NCBI GenBank assembly: GCA_937960645.1
Contig: CALGPJ010000073.1
Location: forward strand, 1 to 38,955
Direction: 5' to 3'
DNA: 38,955 nucleotides
Source: an uncultured Spirochaetia bacterium
GTDB lineage: Bacteria > Spirochaetota > Spirochaetia > JABEVK01
Shown: one piece after another, positions 8,212 through 18,309 of the stretch
How the letters are laid out: every line of letters begins with the position of its first letter
How positions within the stretch are numbered: position 1 is the stretch's first letter
The notes under the pieces: generated by a model
The model's input: only the letters and a program-made list of their open reading frames with translations
What the model was told of the DNA's origin: nothing
Database searches by the model: none
Program-made: the position numbers and the translations under genes

Positions 8212-10131
8212 TTACTGTTTCTTCTGTTGCCACAATTGAAGCGGCTTGAACGCAAATCCAGACCACTCGATGCCCAATCGACCGGAGAATTCCAGGAGGT
8301 TGAGCCTCACCCCGTGAACCACCACCCCCAGGAGGGCCATGATCAGGTTGAGGCCATGTCCGAGAAGGAGAATGAGGGAGGCCGCGGCCAAACCCAGAAC
8401 CTGGCTTCCGCCTGCGCTGGCCAGCCCGCTCATCGCTCCCTGGGCCATGGTATTGAAACTCTGGGCGATGGCAAAACCCGCCAGCCCCACCGCAAAGAGG
8501 CGGATATAGCTGATGTTATCCGAAAACCAGCCCACCGACCCCAGGGCAGTATTTAAGATGTTCGACAGCCCATCGCCGATGCCCTTTAGAAACTTGCCCT
8601 CCTGTTTTCCAAAGAGAACGACAAGCCCCACTCCTGCGGCTGCGGCCAGGAGATTGTTCATGAGGTTTTCGGGCCAGAGTGCCCAGACTGTCCCCTTGTT
8701 CCAGTTCACGATCTGGGCTGGCAGCAGGGCCACCTCGGCGGCAGGCAAGACCAGGGTGAGCACGAGGGGGTACAGGGCCAGGGTACTGGTGAGGGCACCG
8801 AGCTCCGCGATCGACTTCAGCGGATTACGGTCCCGCAACAGTGTCCGGAAAAAGTTCCAGACATGCCCGAGGGCGAGCTGGGTAAGCCCCAGGCTAAAAC
8901 AGAAAAACTTGACAAAGGCCATGTTGGTCGTGTAGTCGGCGTTGACAAAGGGCGGGCGCGTCAGGGAACGCAGAAAGTCCCGAAGACCTCCATCGGCCAG
9001 ATCGATGAGGTTGCCAAACCAGGTTCCCGTAAGACTTCCCCAAACCACGGTGGCCGCGGACAGGACCGTCAGGAGGAGTCCCCCCTCCCCGATTTTGCCG
9101 TTCTTGACAAGGGTGCTCACAAGCATCGACAGACCAAACAGAAGAAAGATCAGCCCGTAGCCCGCATCCCCGATGATGATGGCGAAAAACACGATGAAGT
9201 AAGCCAGGAAGGGCAGGCTAATATCCCTTTCCCTGTACCCGGGAATTGTTCCGAGGAGATCAAACACCGGTTTGACCATGCCAGGCACAATGGGATTTTT
9301 GACCAGGGTCGGGACGGCGTCTTCGGGCCCGGGGTCCCGGGACGCGATGCCCCACCCCTTCTGAACCGCCGCCTGACGGAGCCTCGGCCACTCCGTTTCG
9401 GGAACGTATCCGCTCCAGAAAACCAAATCATCGGTCTGAACGGCCGAGGCCAGGGACGCCTCCCATTCCACCCTCCATTGTAGCCAACCGTGAAAGCTTC
9501 TGAGTCCCGAAATAGCCCGGGCCTTTTCGCGCAGGTTCCGTTCCAGTTCTTGAATCCGGGAGACCAGATGTTGCCGTTGCTCTGTCAGTTCCCGCCGGCC
9601 CTGTCGTGGAAAACTCAGCGGCTCGGCCTCCGACAAAACGGTATCGTCGTTCTGCAGGACCAGAACATAGAGCTGGTCGGCCTGACTTTTCCAGATCATC
9701 GACCGTTCCGGCAGCTTCAGGTTTTTGACGGCTCGAAAACGGTAGAGGCGCGGATGATAGCCCGAGTCTTTGAACCCCTCGAGGACGCGGGGTTCCCATT
9801 CCCCCCAGAACGCCAGGTCATCCAGGGACTTGGTGAGCTGGGCTAGTTGCTGGATCAGACCCGTTTTTTCCTGCTGGATTTCCAGAACGGCATCCACATC
9901 CTTATCCTCCCAGTCCCGTGAACTGGGGGAGGACTTTTTGGGAGCGTACTCTTCCAAAAGTCTCAGGGCCTGCTCGGCCCGCCGCAACCTTTCACGCGTC
10001 GATTCCAAACCCTCGGCAACGGTTGCCTGAGTTTGAATGTGCACCACACCCAAACGGGCAACCTCTTCCAACACCCTCTGCCGATCGGCATCGGTGGCGG
10101 CAATCCAGACCTTTTTCATGGGTACGATCAT
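8212..10131 (-). CDS. atpI: V/A-type ATPase subunit I (stator, a-subunit type)
   Basis: Membrane stator subunit of 639 aa that forms the ion half-channels against the K ring. The N-terminal half (from '[33 protein letters not shown]') is cytosolic with coiled-coil helices. The C-terminal half has about 7-8 membrane segments. The essential arginine is visible as R544 in 'SYIRLFAVGLAGFAIAQ', matching yeast R735 in 'SYLRLWALSLA'. Start set at ATG 10131, which overlaps the atpD stop as ATGA; a second ATG at 10119 is possible. An upstream extension of the frame to 10386 is a shadow of atpD. Confidence 0.94.
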   Translation of the reverse strand: MIVPMKKVWIAATDADRQRVLEEVARLGVVHIQTQATVAEGLESTRERLRRAEQALRLLEEYAPKKSSPSSRDWEDKDVDAVLEIQQEKTGLIQQLAQLTKSLDDLAFWGEWEPRVLEGFKDSGYHPRLYRFRAVKNLKLPERSMIWKSQADQLYVLVLQNDDTVLSEAEPLSFPRQGRRELTEQRQHLVSRIQELERNLREKARAISGLRSFHGWLQWRVEWEASLASAVQTDDLVFWSGYVPETEWPRLRQAAVQKGWGIASRDPGPEDAVPTLVKNPIVPGMVKPVFDLLGTIPGYRERDISLPFLAYFIVFFAIIIGDAGYGLIFLLFGLSMLVSTLVKNGKIGEGGLLLTVLSAATVVWGSLTGTWFGNLIDLADGGLRDFLRSLTRPPFVNADYTTNMAFVKFFCFSLGLTQLALGHVWNFFRTLLRDRNPLKSIAELGALTSTLALYPLVLTLVLPAAEVALLPAQIVNWNKGTVWALWPENLMNNLLAAAAGVGLVVLFGKQEGKFLKGIGDGLSNILNTALGSVGWFSDNISYIRLFAVGLAGFAIAQSFNTMAQGAMSGLASAGGSQVLGLAAASLILLLGHGLNLIMALLGVVVHGVRLNLLEFSGRLGIEWSGFAFKPLQLWQQKKQ

Positions 10132-10727
10132 GATGCGGCCCCCACCAGCTTTTTCTTGGCGATCTTGCCGCGAACGACGGCAGCGGTCTGCTGGTCGCCA
10201 AGGTAAATGTTGATCCGGCGGATGTTTTCCCGAGTCTCGGGGATCTTGATTTTTTCGAAGAGGTTGACCCTCTGGGTGGTGATCCGCAATTCTTCTGCCA
10301 GGAGCCGGACCTGTTCCTCCAGGATCTCCACCTGAATATCGTAGGTGATCATGGTCTTCAGGGCCCGGACGCCCGCATCGATCCAAAGCGGGGTTTCCAC
10401 CAGGTCATAGGTGACAGACCGGAAATCGACCCCTTGAAAGAGGGGGATGTCCACACCCGCGATGTTGCCCTCGCCGGTCCGTATCTTCTCGATCACCACA
10501 TAGGGGGAAAGGTCCCAGTCCTCCCCAAAGACGGCGATCCAGGATTCCAGTCCGCGCCGAAATTCCTCCTGCTCGCGGCGTTTCTGATCGCGCTGGGCCT
10601 CGATGTGACGGATCTCCATCAGAAGCTGCTGCTTTTTCAGCTGCAGGGTGGGCAGGTACCGACGAAAACGTTTGAGCTGGTCTTTTTGCTTCTTGAGCTC
10701 GTTCTTCGTCAGCTTGACCTTAGCCAT
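10128..10727 (-). CDS. atpD: V/A-type ATPase subunit D (central shaft)
   Basis: Central rotor shaft of 199 aa, a long antiparallel coiled coil that turns inside the A3B3 head. The Lys-rich N-terminus ('[21 protein letters not shown]') and the heptad-rich segments at both ends ('[31 protein letters not shown]' and '[29 protein letters not shown]') are typical of the family. It overlaps atpB by 8 bp and atpI by 4 bp, which indicates tight translational coupling in the operon. Confidence 0.95.
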   Translation of the reverse strand: MAKVKLTKNELKKQKDQLKRFRRYLPTLQLKKQQLLMEIRHIEAQRDQKRREQEEFRRGLESWIAVFGEDWDLSPYVVIEKIRTGEGNIAGVDIPLFQGVDFRSVTYDLVETPLWIDAGVRALKTMITYDIQVEILEEQVRLLAEELRITTQRVNLFEKIKIPETRENIRRINIYLGDQQTAAVVRGKIAKKKLVGAAS

Positions 10728-12030
10728 GAACTGCCTCTTTTTTGGGCCAGAACTTGCGAATCAGGTCGGTCTTCAGCCCGGTTTCAGAGGGATCGAAGCA
10801 TTCCGCCAGGATGTCCCAGCCCTGGTCCAGGGCCTTTTCCAGCGGGATGTTGACCTTGAGATCCATCATGGAGCGTTCGAACAATTCTCCGTATTTGAGC
10901 AGCTTGTTGTCCCAGTTGCTCATGCGGAATCCCATGCTCTTTTTCTCGAGCGATTCCTTGTAGCCCGCGTAGAGTTTGATCATGCCGTCCATGAGGGCAC
11001 GGTGGTCCTCCCGGGTCTTGCCGTTCACCATTTGCTTGAGTCGGGACAGGGAGCCGAAAGGTTCGATACGTCCGTTGCGCAGGTAGAACTGCCCCTCGGT
11101 GATGTAGCCGGTGTTGTCAGGGACGGGATGGGTCACGTCGTCTCCCGGCATGGTCGTCACGCCCAGGATGGTGATGGAACCGGCGCCTTCGAAGTCCACC
11201 GCTTTTTCGTAGCGGGCGGCCAGCTGGGAGTATAAATCACCCGGGTAACCACGATTGGAGGGCACCTGTTCCATGGTGATGGAGATTTCCTTGAGGGCGT
11301 CGCTGAAATTGGTCATGTCCGAAAGCAGGACCAGGACCTTCTTGCCCTCGAGGGCAAAGTTCTCGGCCACCGCCAGGGCGATGTCGGGAACGAGGAGGGC
11401 TTCCACGATGGGATCGCTGGCGGTGTGAACGAAGAACACCGTCCGGCTCATTGCCCCACCGTTTTCCAGGGCTTCCTTGTATCCCAGGTAGTCGTCGTAC
11501 TTAAGCCCGATACCGCCCAGGATGATGATGTCGACCTCGGCCTGCAGGGCGATCCGGGCAAGGAGTTCGTTATAGGGCTCCCCGCTCACCGAAAATATCG
11601 GCAGCTTCTGCGACTCCACCAGGGTGTTGAACAAATCGATCATGGGAATACCGGTCCGCACCATGTTGCGGGGGATGATCCTTTTGGCGGGGTTGACCGA
11701 GGGGCCGCCGATCTCGATAAGCTTGCTGGTCAATTCGGGACCGCCGTCCCGAGGCTTTCCTGAACCGGTAAAAATCCGTCCCAGCAAGTCCTCCGAGAAG
11801 GCGACCCGCATGGGGTAGCCCAAAAACCGGACCTGGTCCCCGGTGCTGATTCCGCGGCCGCCCGCAAAGACCTGAAGGCTGACCAGATCGTCCTTGAGCC
11901 GAATCACCTCGGCCAACGAAGATCCGTGTCGTGACTCCACGACAGCGAGGTCCTTGTAGCGGACGCCTTCCGCCCGAACCGAGATCACGTTTCCGGCGAT
12001 GGATTCGATGCGACTGTAAACCTTTCTCAT
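10720..12030 (-). CDS. atpB: V/A-type ATPase subunit B (non-catalytic head subunit)
   Basis: Non-catalytic nucleotide-site subunit of the A3B3 head, 436 aa, normal length. It lacks a true P-loop (the region reads '[20 protein letters not shown]') and keeps B-subunit signatures such as '[32 protein letters not shown]'. Its ATG overlaps the atpA stop by 4 bp and its end overlaps atpD by 8 bp. Confidence 0.97.
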   Translation of the reverse strand: MRKVYSRIESIAGNVISVRAEGVRYKDLAVVESRHGSSLAEVIRLKDDLVSLQVFAGGRGISTGDQVRFLGYPMRVAFSEDLLGRIFTGSGKPRDGGPELTSKLIEIGGPSVNPAKRIIPRNMVRTGIPMIDLFNTLVESQKLPIFSVSGEPYNELLARIALQAEVDIIILGGIGLKYDDYLGYKEALENGGAMSRTVFFVHTASDPIVEALLVPDIALAVAENFALEGKKVLVLLSDMTNFSDALKEISITMEQVPSNRGYPGDLYSQLAARYEKAVDFEGAGSITILGVTTMPGDDVTHPVPDNTGYITEGQFYLRNGRIEPFGSLSRLKQMVNGKTREDHRALMDGMIKLYAGYKESLEKKSMGFRMSNWDNKLLKYGELFERSMMDLKVNIPLEKALDQGWDILAECFDPSETGLKTDLIRKFWPKKEAVHG

Positions 12031-13790
12031 CCTTGACCCCCTGTCAGGCGCTCGGCATCCTTGAGCCGCCCCGAAACCTTCTCCTGAATCATGGTTTCGA
12101 TCTTCTTTTCCGCGTCGTAAAACTCCACCGATTTCCAGGTAGATCCGTTGTAGTCCAGAAAGAGTTGACGCAGTTTATAAAACCACTGCCGAGCCTCCTC
12201 CTTCTCCTTGAAAACGAGTACCCCGCTTAAAACCCTGAAAATGATGTTGAATGTGTGTTGCTGGCGTTCGGGGCTGACCGAGTTATCGACAGGGTCGAAG
12301 CTGTTTTGCTGAAGGTAAACCGCATCCAAAAATTCGCTCTTGAGATAGAGAACGTAATCGTCCAGACTGGTGCCTTCCTCGCCGACCACTTTCATCATCT
12401 GGGAAACTTCGTTGCCGCGGAACAACATCGAGCGGGCGTATTCCGTACGGTCCCGATCGATGATGCCCCGGTACTTGGACCAACTTTCCAGGGGGTGGAT
12501 GGCGGGGTATTTTCGGGCATCGGAGCGCTCCCGGCTGAGGCCGTGGAAGGCACCGACCACCTTGAGGGTCGCCTGGGTCACGGGTTCCTCGAAGTTACCG
12601 CCTGCCGGGCTCACCGTACCTCCGATGGTCACCGAGCCGGTACTCCCATCGCGCAGCCGCACGATTCCGGCCCTTTCGTAAAAACCGGCGATCACCGATT
12701 CGAGGTAGGCGGGGAAGGCTTCCTCCCCGGGGATCTCTTCCAGGCGGCCGCTCATTTCGCGCATGGCCTGGGCCCAGCGGCTGGTCGAGTCTGCCAACAG
12801 CAGGACCCTCAACCCCATTTGCCGGTAGTATTCGGCCATGGTGACCGCGGTATACACCGAGGCCTCACGGCTGGCCACGGGCATGGAACTGGTGTTCACG
12901 ATGATGATGGTTCGCTCCATCAGGGTGCGGCCCGTCCGCGGATCGATGAGTTCCGGAAACTCCTTGAGGGTTTCCACGACCTCACCCGCCCTTTCTCCAC
13001 AAGCCGCGATGATCACGATGTCTACGTCGGCATTTCGCGAGGTGACTTGCTGGAGTACAGTTTTGCCGGCCCCAAAGGGTCCGGGAATACAGTAGGTCCC
13101 GCCCTCGGACACGGGGAGGAAGGTATCGATGATGCGCACCCGGGTGATCATGGGTTGGGCGGGTTTGAGCCTCTCGGCGTAGGCGGTGATGGGGCGTTTA
13201 ACGGGCCAGACGATGACCATCGTCATTTCGACCAACCGCCCATCTGGGCTTTTAATCCTGGCGATGGTGTCATCGATGTGGTAGTCACCGGCGGAAGCGA
13301 GCCATTCCAGCACCCACTCACCTTCGAGGTTAAAAGGGACCATGATGCGGTGCTGGAAAACCCCTTCCGGCACCCAGCCGACAGGGTCGCCGGCCCGAAG
13401 CCTGTCCCCCGTTTTGGCGGTTGGGGTGAAGGACCAGCTCCGCCGGGTGTCCAGAGGCTCCATGTAGACACCGCGCTGGAGGAAAAAACCGCAGCGTTCG
13501 GCCAGATCGGTCAGGGGATTTTGAAGCCCGTCGTAAATCCTGGTCAAAAGCCCGGGGCCCAGCTTGGCCGCCAGCAGGTCGCCGGTGAATTCCACGGAAT
13601 CGCCCACACCGATGCCCTTGGTCAGCTCGAAGACCTGAAGGTCGGCCCTGTTGCCCTTCACTCGGATGACCTCGCCCTTGAGACGAGCTTCTTCGACCTT
13701 GACGTATGCGACTTCGTTCATGGAGACGACTTCGTCCACCTCGACCGAGACCATGTTTCCATTCACACCCACTACTTTTCCCACCGTCAT
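12027..13790 (-). CDS. atpA: V/A-type ATPase subunit A (catalytic head subunit)
   Basis: Catalytic subunit of the A3B3 head, 587 aa. P-loop GPFGAGKT at residues 237-244. The A-type-specific bulge domain sits before it ('[27 protein letters not shown]'), and the '[26 protein letters not shown]' and '[30 protein letters not shown]' blocks identify the family. Both flanks overlap neighbours by 4 bp (DUF2764 gene upstream, atpB downstream). Together with K, I, D, B and E it forms a rotary ion pump or ATP synthase. Confidence 0.98.
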   Translation of the reverse strand: MTVGKVVGVNGNMVSVEVDEVVSMNEVAYVKVEEARLKGEVIRVKGNRADLQVFELTKGIGVGDSVEFTGDLLAAKLGPGLLTRIYDGLQNPLTDLAERCGFFLQRGVYMEPLDTRRSWSFTPTAKTGDRLRAGDPVGWVPEGVFQHRIMVPFNLEGEWVLEWLASAGDYHIDDTIARIKSPDGRLVEMTMVIVWPVKRPITAYAERLKPAQPMITRVRIIDTFLPVSEGGTYCIPGPFGAGKTVLQQVTSRNADVDIVIIAACGERAGEVVETLKEFPELIDPRTGRTLMERTIIIVNTSSMPVASREASVYTAVTMAEYYRQMGLRVLLLADSTSRWAQAMREMSGRLEEIPGEEAFPAYLESVIAGFYERAGIVRLRDGSTGSVTIGGTVSPAGGNFEEPVTQATLKVVGAFHGLSRERSDARKYPAIHPLESWSKYRGIIDRDRTEYARSMLFRGNEVSQMMKVVGEEGTSLDDYVLYLKSEFLDAVYLQQNSFDPVDNSVSPERQQHTFNIIFRVLSGVLVFKEKEEARQWFYKLRQLFLDYNGSTWKSVEFYDAEKKIETMIQEKVSGRLKDAERLTGGQG

Positions 13791-14317
13791 GGTGCTTCCA
13801 CTCCTCGATTCTGGGTTATTATCCGATAATTGTCCTCAAAGTGCTGCCGCCCCCGGCCTATCTCCCGGTTCTTTCTCTTCCACCAGAGACCGAGACGAAG
13901 GGCGTAACTCACGAGATGCTCCCATTCGTAGTCCTTGCCAAACGCCGCACGAACAAGCCAGGAATCGCGGATTCCGTCCAGAACCTCCTCGGCTTGCAAG
14001 GGCGTCTCTTGCTGATAAACCTGCCGAGCCCAATCTGCCAGGAATTCGTCGGACATCTCGGCAACCTCGGGCTGGGGCCACGATAGAGCCTGGGCGCGAA
14101 GTCGGGCGATTTCGTATCGGAGCCGGCGGTCGAAGGCCCGGTAGCGGCGGACGAAGGGATCCTCGGTCTCTTTGTTTTGAAGAACACGTCCCAATCGCTC
14201 GAGCCCTTCGGGGTTCACCTCCATGCTGGCCATCTCGAGAAACTGCTCGGGCCCCGGCAGATTGGCCCCGCTCTCGAGACTGGGCAAACTCGCCAGGGTG
14301 AAGTAATAGGATCCCAC
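13787..14317 (-). CDS. DUF2764 family protein of the V/A-ATPase operon
   Basis: 176-aa soluble helical protein beginning 'MGSYYFTLASLPSL', the pattern of the DUF2764 family, which is found between atpE and atpA in spirochaete, Bacteroidetes and chlamydial V/A-ATPase operons. There is no signal peptide and no membrane segment. The operon here has no recognisable gene for subunit C (the cap joining shaft and ring) or F, so this protein may take over one of these roles; that is inference from position. It begins 3 nt after the atpE stop and overlaps atpA by 4 bp. Confidence 0.85.
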   Translation of the reverse strand: MGSYYFTLASLPSLESGANLPGPEQFLEMASMEVNPEGLERLGRVLQNKETEDPFVRRYRAFDRRLRYEIARLRAQALSWPQPEVAEMSDEFLADWARQVYQQETPLQAEEVLDGIRDSWLVRAAFGKDYEWEHLVSYALRLGLWWKRKNREIGRGRQHFEDNYRIITQNRGVEAP

Positions 14318-14320
14318 GCC

Positions 14321-14920
14321 CTACTCCACAGCCTTTTTCAAGAGAGTGGCCAGGTGGGGGGCCACGGACTCCGAGAGCACTTCAGCGATGACGGCCGGGG
14401 TGAAATCGTAAAACAGGGAGCCGTCCCGGGTCCCCAGGCGGAAACCTCGGGACAGGTGCGGGGAGGGAACGAGGTCCACCCCCTGGGAAACGTGCTCCCG
14501 AAGCCTTTGTTTCAAGGCATTTTCCAGCCGGGCCAGATCGGCGGCGGGAACCTGGATCTGGGCTGATTCGGGCTTCCAGTTCCTGACCGCCTCGAGAATC
14601 AGTTTTTCGGTAAGTTCTGGGGACAAAGCTTCCTGGACGGCATCCTTGAGCAGGGCGTCCAACAGGGAGCTCAGGCGCTTTTGGAGGGAGAGCAAGAGAT
14701 CCCGTCCGGCCTGAACCAGGGCGGCCTCCGAGGACTGCTGGAGGCGCTGGATATCTAACCTGGCCTGTTGAAGGGTTTTGGCCGCTTGATCTTCCGCCTC
14801 CTTGACGATGCCCCGTGCCCTGGCCTGAGCGTCGGCAAGGATTTTATCTGCTTCCTGTTTGGCCTTGTCGATTCCTTCGCGCCGGATTTGTTCCAAAAGA
14901 CCGGTCAATTCGTTGTCCAT
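14321..14920 (-). CDS. atpE: V/A-type ATPase subunit E (peripheral stalk)
   Basis: Peripheral-stalk subunit of 199 aa. The N-terminal 100 residues are a charged helix rich in Ala, Glu, Lys and Gln ('IRREGIDKAKQEADKILADAQARARGIVKEAEDQA'); the C-terminal part is the globular head-binding domain. It is the first gene of the ATPase operon. A strong promoter at 14981-15009 gives a leader of about 50 nt with AAGGAG close to the ATG, so this gene has an ordinary leadered message, unlike most first genes in the window. No separate G/H stalk partner gene is seen. Confidence 0.9.
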   Translation of the reverse strand: MDNELTGLLEQIRREGIDKAKQEADKILADAQARARGIVKEAEDQAAKTLQQARLDIQRLQQSSEAALVQAGRDLLLSLQKRLSSLLDALLKDAVQEALSPELTEKLILEAVRNWKPESAQIQVPAADLARLENALKQRLREHVSQGVDLVPSPHLSRGFRLGTRDGSLFYDFTPAVIAEVLSESVAPHLATLLKKAVE

Positions 14921-14980
14921 CGGTACTCCTTGCCCTTTTGCGAGAATGAGAGCGCACCTGGGCCTTTCGCTATCTGGCCC

Positions 14981-15009
14981 ATTCTAAACACAAGCCCAAA
15001 AATATGCAA
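14981..15009 (-). promoter_or_regulatory. Promoter of the V/A-ATPase operon
   Basis: TTGCAT (15004-15009), a 17-bp spacer, TAGAAT (14981-14986), reading leftward into atpE. The predicted start is near 14974. The leader holds a GGGCC...GGCCC inverted repeat near its 5' end, and AAGGAGT (14925-14931) as ribosome site. The -35 lies a few bases past the stop of the upstream 134-aa gene. Confidence 0.75.
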
Positions 15010-15015
15010 CCAAGA

Positions 15016-15420
15016 TCAGACCTGACCCAGGGAAAAATCACCCACGATCTTGTAGACCCCGCCATCGTAAACGATTCGGAGATCACGGTCGGGAAAGACC
15101 TTTTTCAACTGGCCCTCCAAGTGCTCCATGGCGTCCTCCGTAATCCGCCGGCGCACCTCAGGATCGACATTTTCAAAGGTACAGATTTCGAGGTCGATGG
15201 TGTACCCTCGTCCGTATTCCGATCCAAACCCCGCGGTAAAAGAGGCTCCCAGATTGAACAGGCCACTCATCTGCGGGTTGGCAGTTTCCCCGTCCTCGGG
15301 GCGGTTCGGCCTCCTGGTATACATCTGACCATACTGGGATTCAAGGTACAAATCCGTGGCCTCGAAGGCCTTTTGGAGCATCCGGTCCCACTGTTCGGAA
15401 AGAGGGTGTTGGCCGCTCAC
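15016..15420 (-). CDS. Conserved hypothetical cytoplasmic protein, 134 aa
   Basis: No recognised domain. The GTG start overlaps the preceding lipoprotein stop codon (GTGA), so the two are probably coupled. No signal peptide or membrane segment. Alternating beta and charged helical stretches ('GYTIDLEICTFENVDPEVRRRITEDAMEHLEGQLKKVFPD') suggest a compact alpha/beta fold. It is the last gene of the murI-rsgA-mutS2 unit and ends just before the ATPase promoter. Function unknown. Confidence 0.7.
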   Translation of the reverse strand: MSGQHPLSEQWDRMLQKAFEATDLYLESQYGQMYTRRPNRPEDGETANPQMSGLFNLGASFTAGFGSEYGRGYTIDLEICTFENVDPEVRRRITEDAMEHLEGQLKKVFPDRDLRIVYDGGVYKIVGDFSLGQV

Positions 15421-16013
15421 CAGACGACCCTCAGGGCCGGGGTACGGGCACTCAGGATATCGACGAGGTTGTCGGTGAGAGAAAAACCACGGCCGGCCGC
15501 CGTGATTTGAGCCCGGCCTGCCTCACGCACCGTTCGAGGGGCGGTGATGGTCCAGCTCACCTGTTTGCCTTCCAAACTCAGGCCCGCCAGGGTCCGTAGC
15601 TGGGCGGTCGGGATGGCGGGTATCTGGTACTCCAGGGTCCAGGTGTAGACGTTCTGGACCCCGATCACCGTGAGCTTCTGACCCAGTTCCAGGGCCAGGC
15701 TCTCCAGGGCCTGAAGATTGGTGAACCTGAGCTGAACGGTGACCGAAAGACCTTCCAGGGCATCGCGGCTGGTGAAGCTGGTCAGGCTCAGCCCCTGGAT
15801 GCGGCTGACGAGAGCGGTCCAGCCCGCCTGGTCCACCGGCCACCGCAAAGGGTTGTTTCGGTTGTTGTGAAAAAGGAACTCGGGAAGGATCTCGTAACTG
15901 AAACGAATATTTCCCGAGGTGAGGGAATCGAAGAGAATCTCCACGTTGGCGTTGCCGCAGCCGACCAGAGTCAGCGCCATCAAAAGGCTAGAGACGGACA
16001 ATCGTTTTACCAT
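15417..16013 (-). CDS. Predicted lipoprotein, 198 aa
   Basis: The start is taken at the ATG at 16013, giving a lipoprotein signal with lipobox 'LVGC' (Cys 19); a longer frame to 16055 would place extra residues before it and runs deeper into mutS2. The mature part is rich in Leu/Thr/Ser with beta-strand character and no enzyme motif. It overlaps the mutS2 end by 26 bp and the next gene by 4 bp. Likely anchored in the envelope. I do not recognise the family. Confidence 0.75.
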   Translation of the reverse strand: MVKRLSVSSLLMALTLVGCGNANVEILFDSLTSGNIRFSYEILPEFLFHNNRNNPLRWPVDQAGWTALVSRIQGLSLTSFTSRDALEGLSVTVQLRFTNLQALESLALELGQKLTVIGVQNVYTWTLEYQIPAIPTAQLRTLAGLSLEGKQVSWTITAPRTVREAGRAQITAAGRGFSLTDNLVDILSARTPALRVVW

Positions 16014-18309
16014 GACCCCCCTCCTCCGGTTTTGGATGATAGTGCTCGCGAACATGCGCGTGGCGGGAAAGGTACTCGGTGACAGCCCGCCTCAAGTGTC
16101 CTTCCCCCACTCCGTGAATCACCTGAAATTCGCCCAGCCCCTCGAGCAGGGCGTGATCGATTTGCTCGTCCAGGCGCCGCAGCGCCTCCTCGACCCGATC
16201 GCCGCGCAGATCGAGGGTGTAAACCGCCCTCTTTTCGGAGAGGACACGCATTTGGATTTTCGACTTCGATTCGCTGGCGCCCTGCTCTTTTTTGCTGAAT
16301 TCGGAGGCAGCAAGATCGATCCTCAAGGTTCCGACCCGAGCCCGCCATATTCCCGGCCTTACTTCTCTTTCCAGAATCGCCGACTTGTCCTGGTAGGAAA
16401 CCTCCTCACCGGGAAGAAACTCTTCGCGTAACGACTTCGGGGGAATCGCCGTTTGCCGATCGATTTCCTGCTTGAGGTCCTCGCCCTGTTCTCTCAGCCA
16501 TTCGCGGACCTGCCGACTCGACGCGGGATTTGCCGGCTCGGCCTGGTACTCGCGCACCAAGCGTTCAAAATCGCGGCGGAACTCGGCGAGCAAGCGTTCC
16601 TTCTCCTTGAGACGCCCCTCCTCCCAATCCCGCCGTTGATCGAGGAGCCTCTGCCGTTCGAGTTCCAACTCGGTGAGGCGTCGTTGGAAGGCAGTTTCCC
16701 GCTCCTCCAAATCGGCAAGACGCTGCCGCAAACGTGCCTCTTCATCGTCGAGCCGGGCAAGGCGGCGCTCGGCACTGCTGGAGCCCTCCTCCAGGAGAGA
16801 GCGGGCGCGGGCCAGAAGCCGCGGGGGAAGCCCCACCATGGCTGCCGTTTCGAGGGCGTGGCTCGAACCACTCGAGTCCGCAATCACACGGTAGGTAGGC
16901 CGGCCTTTTTCGGTATCGAACTCCATACCGATGTTCCAATACCCTTCGGCCTGACGGGGGTAGTTCTTGATAAGGTGATGGTGGGTACTCACCAGGGTAA
17001 ACACCCCCAGCCGATCCAGTTCTTCCAGCAGGGCCAGGGCGATCACGCCCCCTTCCCGGGGATCGGTCCCGCTGCCGAGCTCGTCGAGGATGACCAGGGT
17101 CCCCGGCCTTGCCTCTTCCAAAATGAACTTCTGACGGGCAAGGTGGGCGGAATAGGTGGAGAGGTTGGTCTCCAGGCTTTGGTGGTCCCCAAGGTCGGTG
17201 ATCCAGTCGGCGAAAAGGGGCAAGGAGCTCGAGGGGTTGGCGGGAACCGGGCAGGCGCGCTGATTCAGCCAGCTCAACACCGCTATGGTTTTGAGCAGGA
17301 CGGTTTTACCGCCGGTGTTGGGTCCGGAAATCACCAGCCCGCGCCCGTGTTCGGGCACCCGCAGACTAACCCCGATGGCCCGAGCCCCCAGAAGCGGGTG
17401 ACGGGCTTCGATTAGCTCCCAGGCCGCCCCCGGGGGAACCAGTCCGGGAAAGTCCGCTGCGTGCTCCATTCCCCAAAGGGCGCGTGCCAGAATGCTCTCC
17501 CACTCCGCCGATTTGCTCAAAAACAGGTCGAGCTCTTCCGCTCTGTTACGCAAACGGCCAGCCAGCTCCTGGAGGATGCGCTGGACCTCGCGGTGGTAGG
17601 ACTCCTCGGCCTCGATGCAATCGTTGTTGAGGGTGACCAATTCAAAGGGCTCGAGGAACAGGGTCTGCCCCGTTTGGCTGGCAGCGTGGACGATCCCCGC
17701 CACCCGTCCCCGAAAATCGGACTTCAGGGGAAGCAGGATGCGGCTGCCCCGGTCCACAAAATTGGAGTCCTGCCACACCTCGGGGTGGACCGTATTCAGG
17801 ATCCGCCGTGCCCCCGCCAACCGCTTTTCCCGGGCAGCGGCCAGACGGGCCAGGCTCTGGGCCAGGCTCGGATTCTGTCGGGGGTCCGGCTGCCCCTCTC
17901 CATCGATCCTGCGCAGGATTTCCCGGGCTGCATCCCCAAAGTCAGGCCAATCACGGCCAAACTCCATCAGGTCCGCATCGGCGGTGGCAATCAGCCACTG
18001 TCGGGTTTGGCCCATGAGCTGAAGGTACTGGGCAAAGAGGCGAAGGATTCTTCCGTCCAAAACGCCTTCGGCCATGATGTGGCGGCGCTGCTGGGAGGGG
18101 TCGTCCAGGTGGGTGAAAGGCGGCCGGTCATGCGCCTGGAGGCGGCGCAACACCGCACGCACGGGAATCCGGGACTGCTCCAATTCTTCCGCCACGAGGT
18201 GGGTCGGCAACCGAAGAAAAACCTCTCGGCCGGCGTCACTGATGAAGAAAGGCCCAAACCCCTCGATCAGCTCAGGCAAATCCAGTGTCTGAAAACTCAA
18301 ATCATCCAT
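15988..18309 (-). CDS. mutS2: MutS2 ATPase with Smr endonuclease domain
   Basis: MutS paralogue of 773 aa. In characterised species it suppresses recombination or rescues collided ribosomes; it does not serve mismatch repair. Seen: MutS core and lever helices, Walker A GPNTGGKT at 329-336, Walker B 'VILDELGSGTDPREGG', 'STHHH', then a long coiled coil ('RLARLDDEEARLRQRLADLEERE' onward), and a C-terminal Smr domain from residue 699 with 'LDLRG' and 'HGVGEG'. The start at 18309 (MDDLSFQTLDLPE) overlaps the rsgA stop region by 8 bp; the frame runs further upstream but only over rsgA. The first MutS domains are absent, as is normal for MutS2. Confidence 0.95.
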   Translation of the reverse strand: MDDLSFQTLDLPELIEGFGPFFISDAGREVFLRLPTHLVAEELEQSRIPVRAVLRRLQAHDRPPFTHLDDPSQQRRHIMAEGVLDGRILRLFAQYLQLMGQTRQWLIATADADLMEFGRDWPDFGDAAREILRRIDGEGQPDPRQNPSLAQSLARLAAAREKRLAGARRILNTVHPEVWQDSNFVDRGSRILLPLKSDFRGRVAGIVHAASQTGQTLFLEPFELVTLNNDCIEAEESYHREVQRILQELAGRLRNRAEELDLFLSKSAEWESILARALWGMEHAADFPGLVPPGAAWELIEARHPLLGARAIGVSLRVPEHGRGLVISGPNTGGKTVLLKTIAVLSWLNQRACPVPANPSSSLPLFADWITDLGDHQSLETNLSTYSAHLARQKFILEEARPGTLVILDELGSGTDPREGGVIALALLEELDRLGVFTLVSTHHHLIKNYPRQAEGYWNIGMEFDTEKGRPTYRVIADSSGSSHALETAAMVGLPPRLLARARSLLEEGSSSAERRLARLDDEEARLRQRLADLEERETAFQRRLTELELERQRLLDQRRDWEEGRLKEKERLLAEFRRDFERLVREYQAEPANPASSRQVREWLREQGEDLKQEIDRQTAIPPKSLREEFLPGEEVSYQDKSAILEREVRPGIWRARVGTLRIDLAASEFSKKEQGASESKSKIQMRVLSEKRAVYTLDLRGDRVEEALRRLDEQIDHALLEGLGEFQVIHGVGEGHLRRAVTEYLSRHAHVREHYHPKPEEGGHGKTIVRL

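Noticed and set aside
12255-13829. Open frame of 524 codons on the + strand
   Set aside because: Antisense to the whole of atpA; Gly/His/Asp-rich composition typical of shadow translation of a GC-rich gene.
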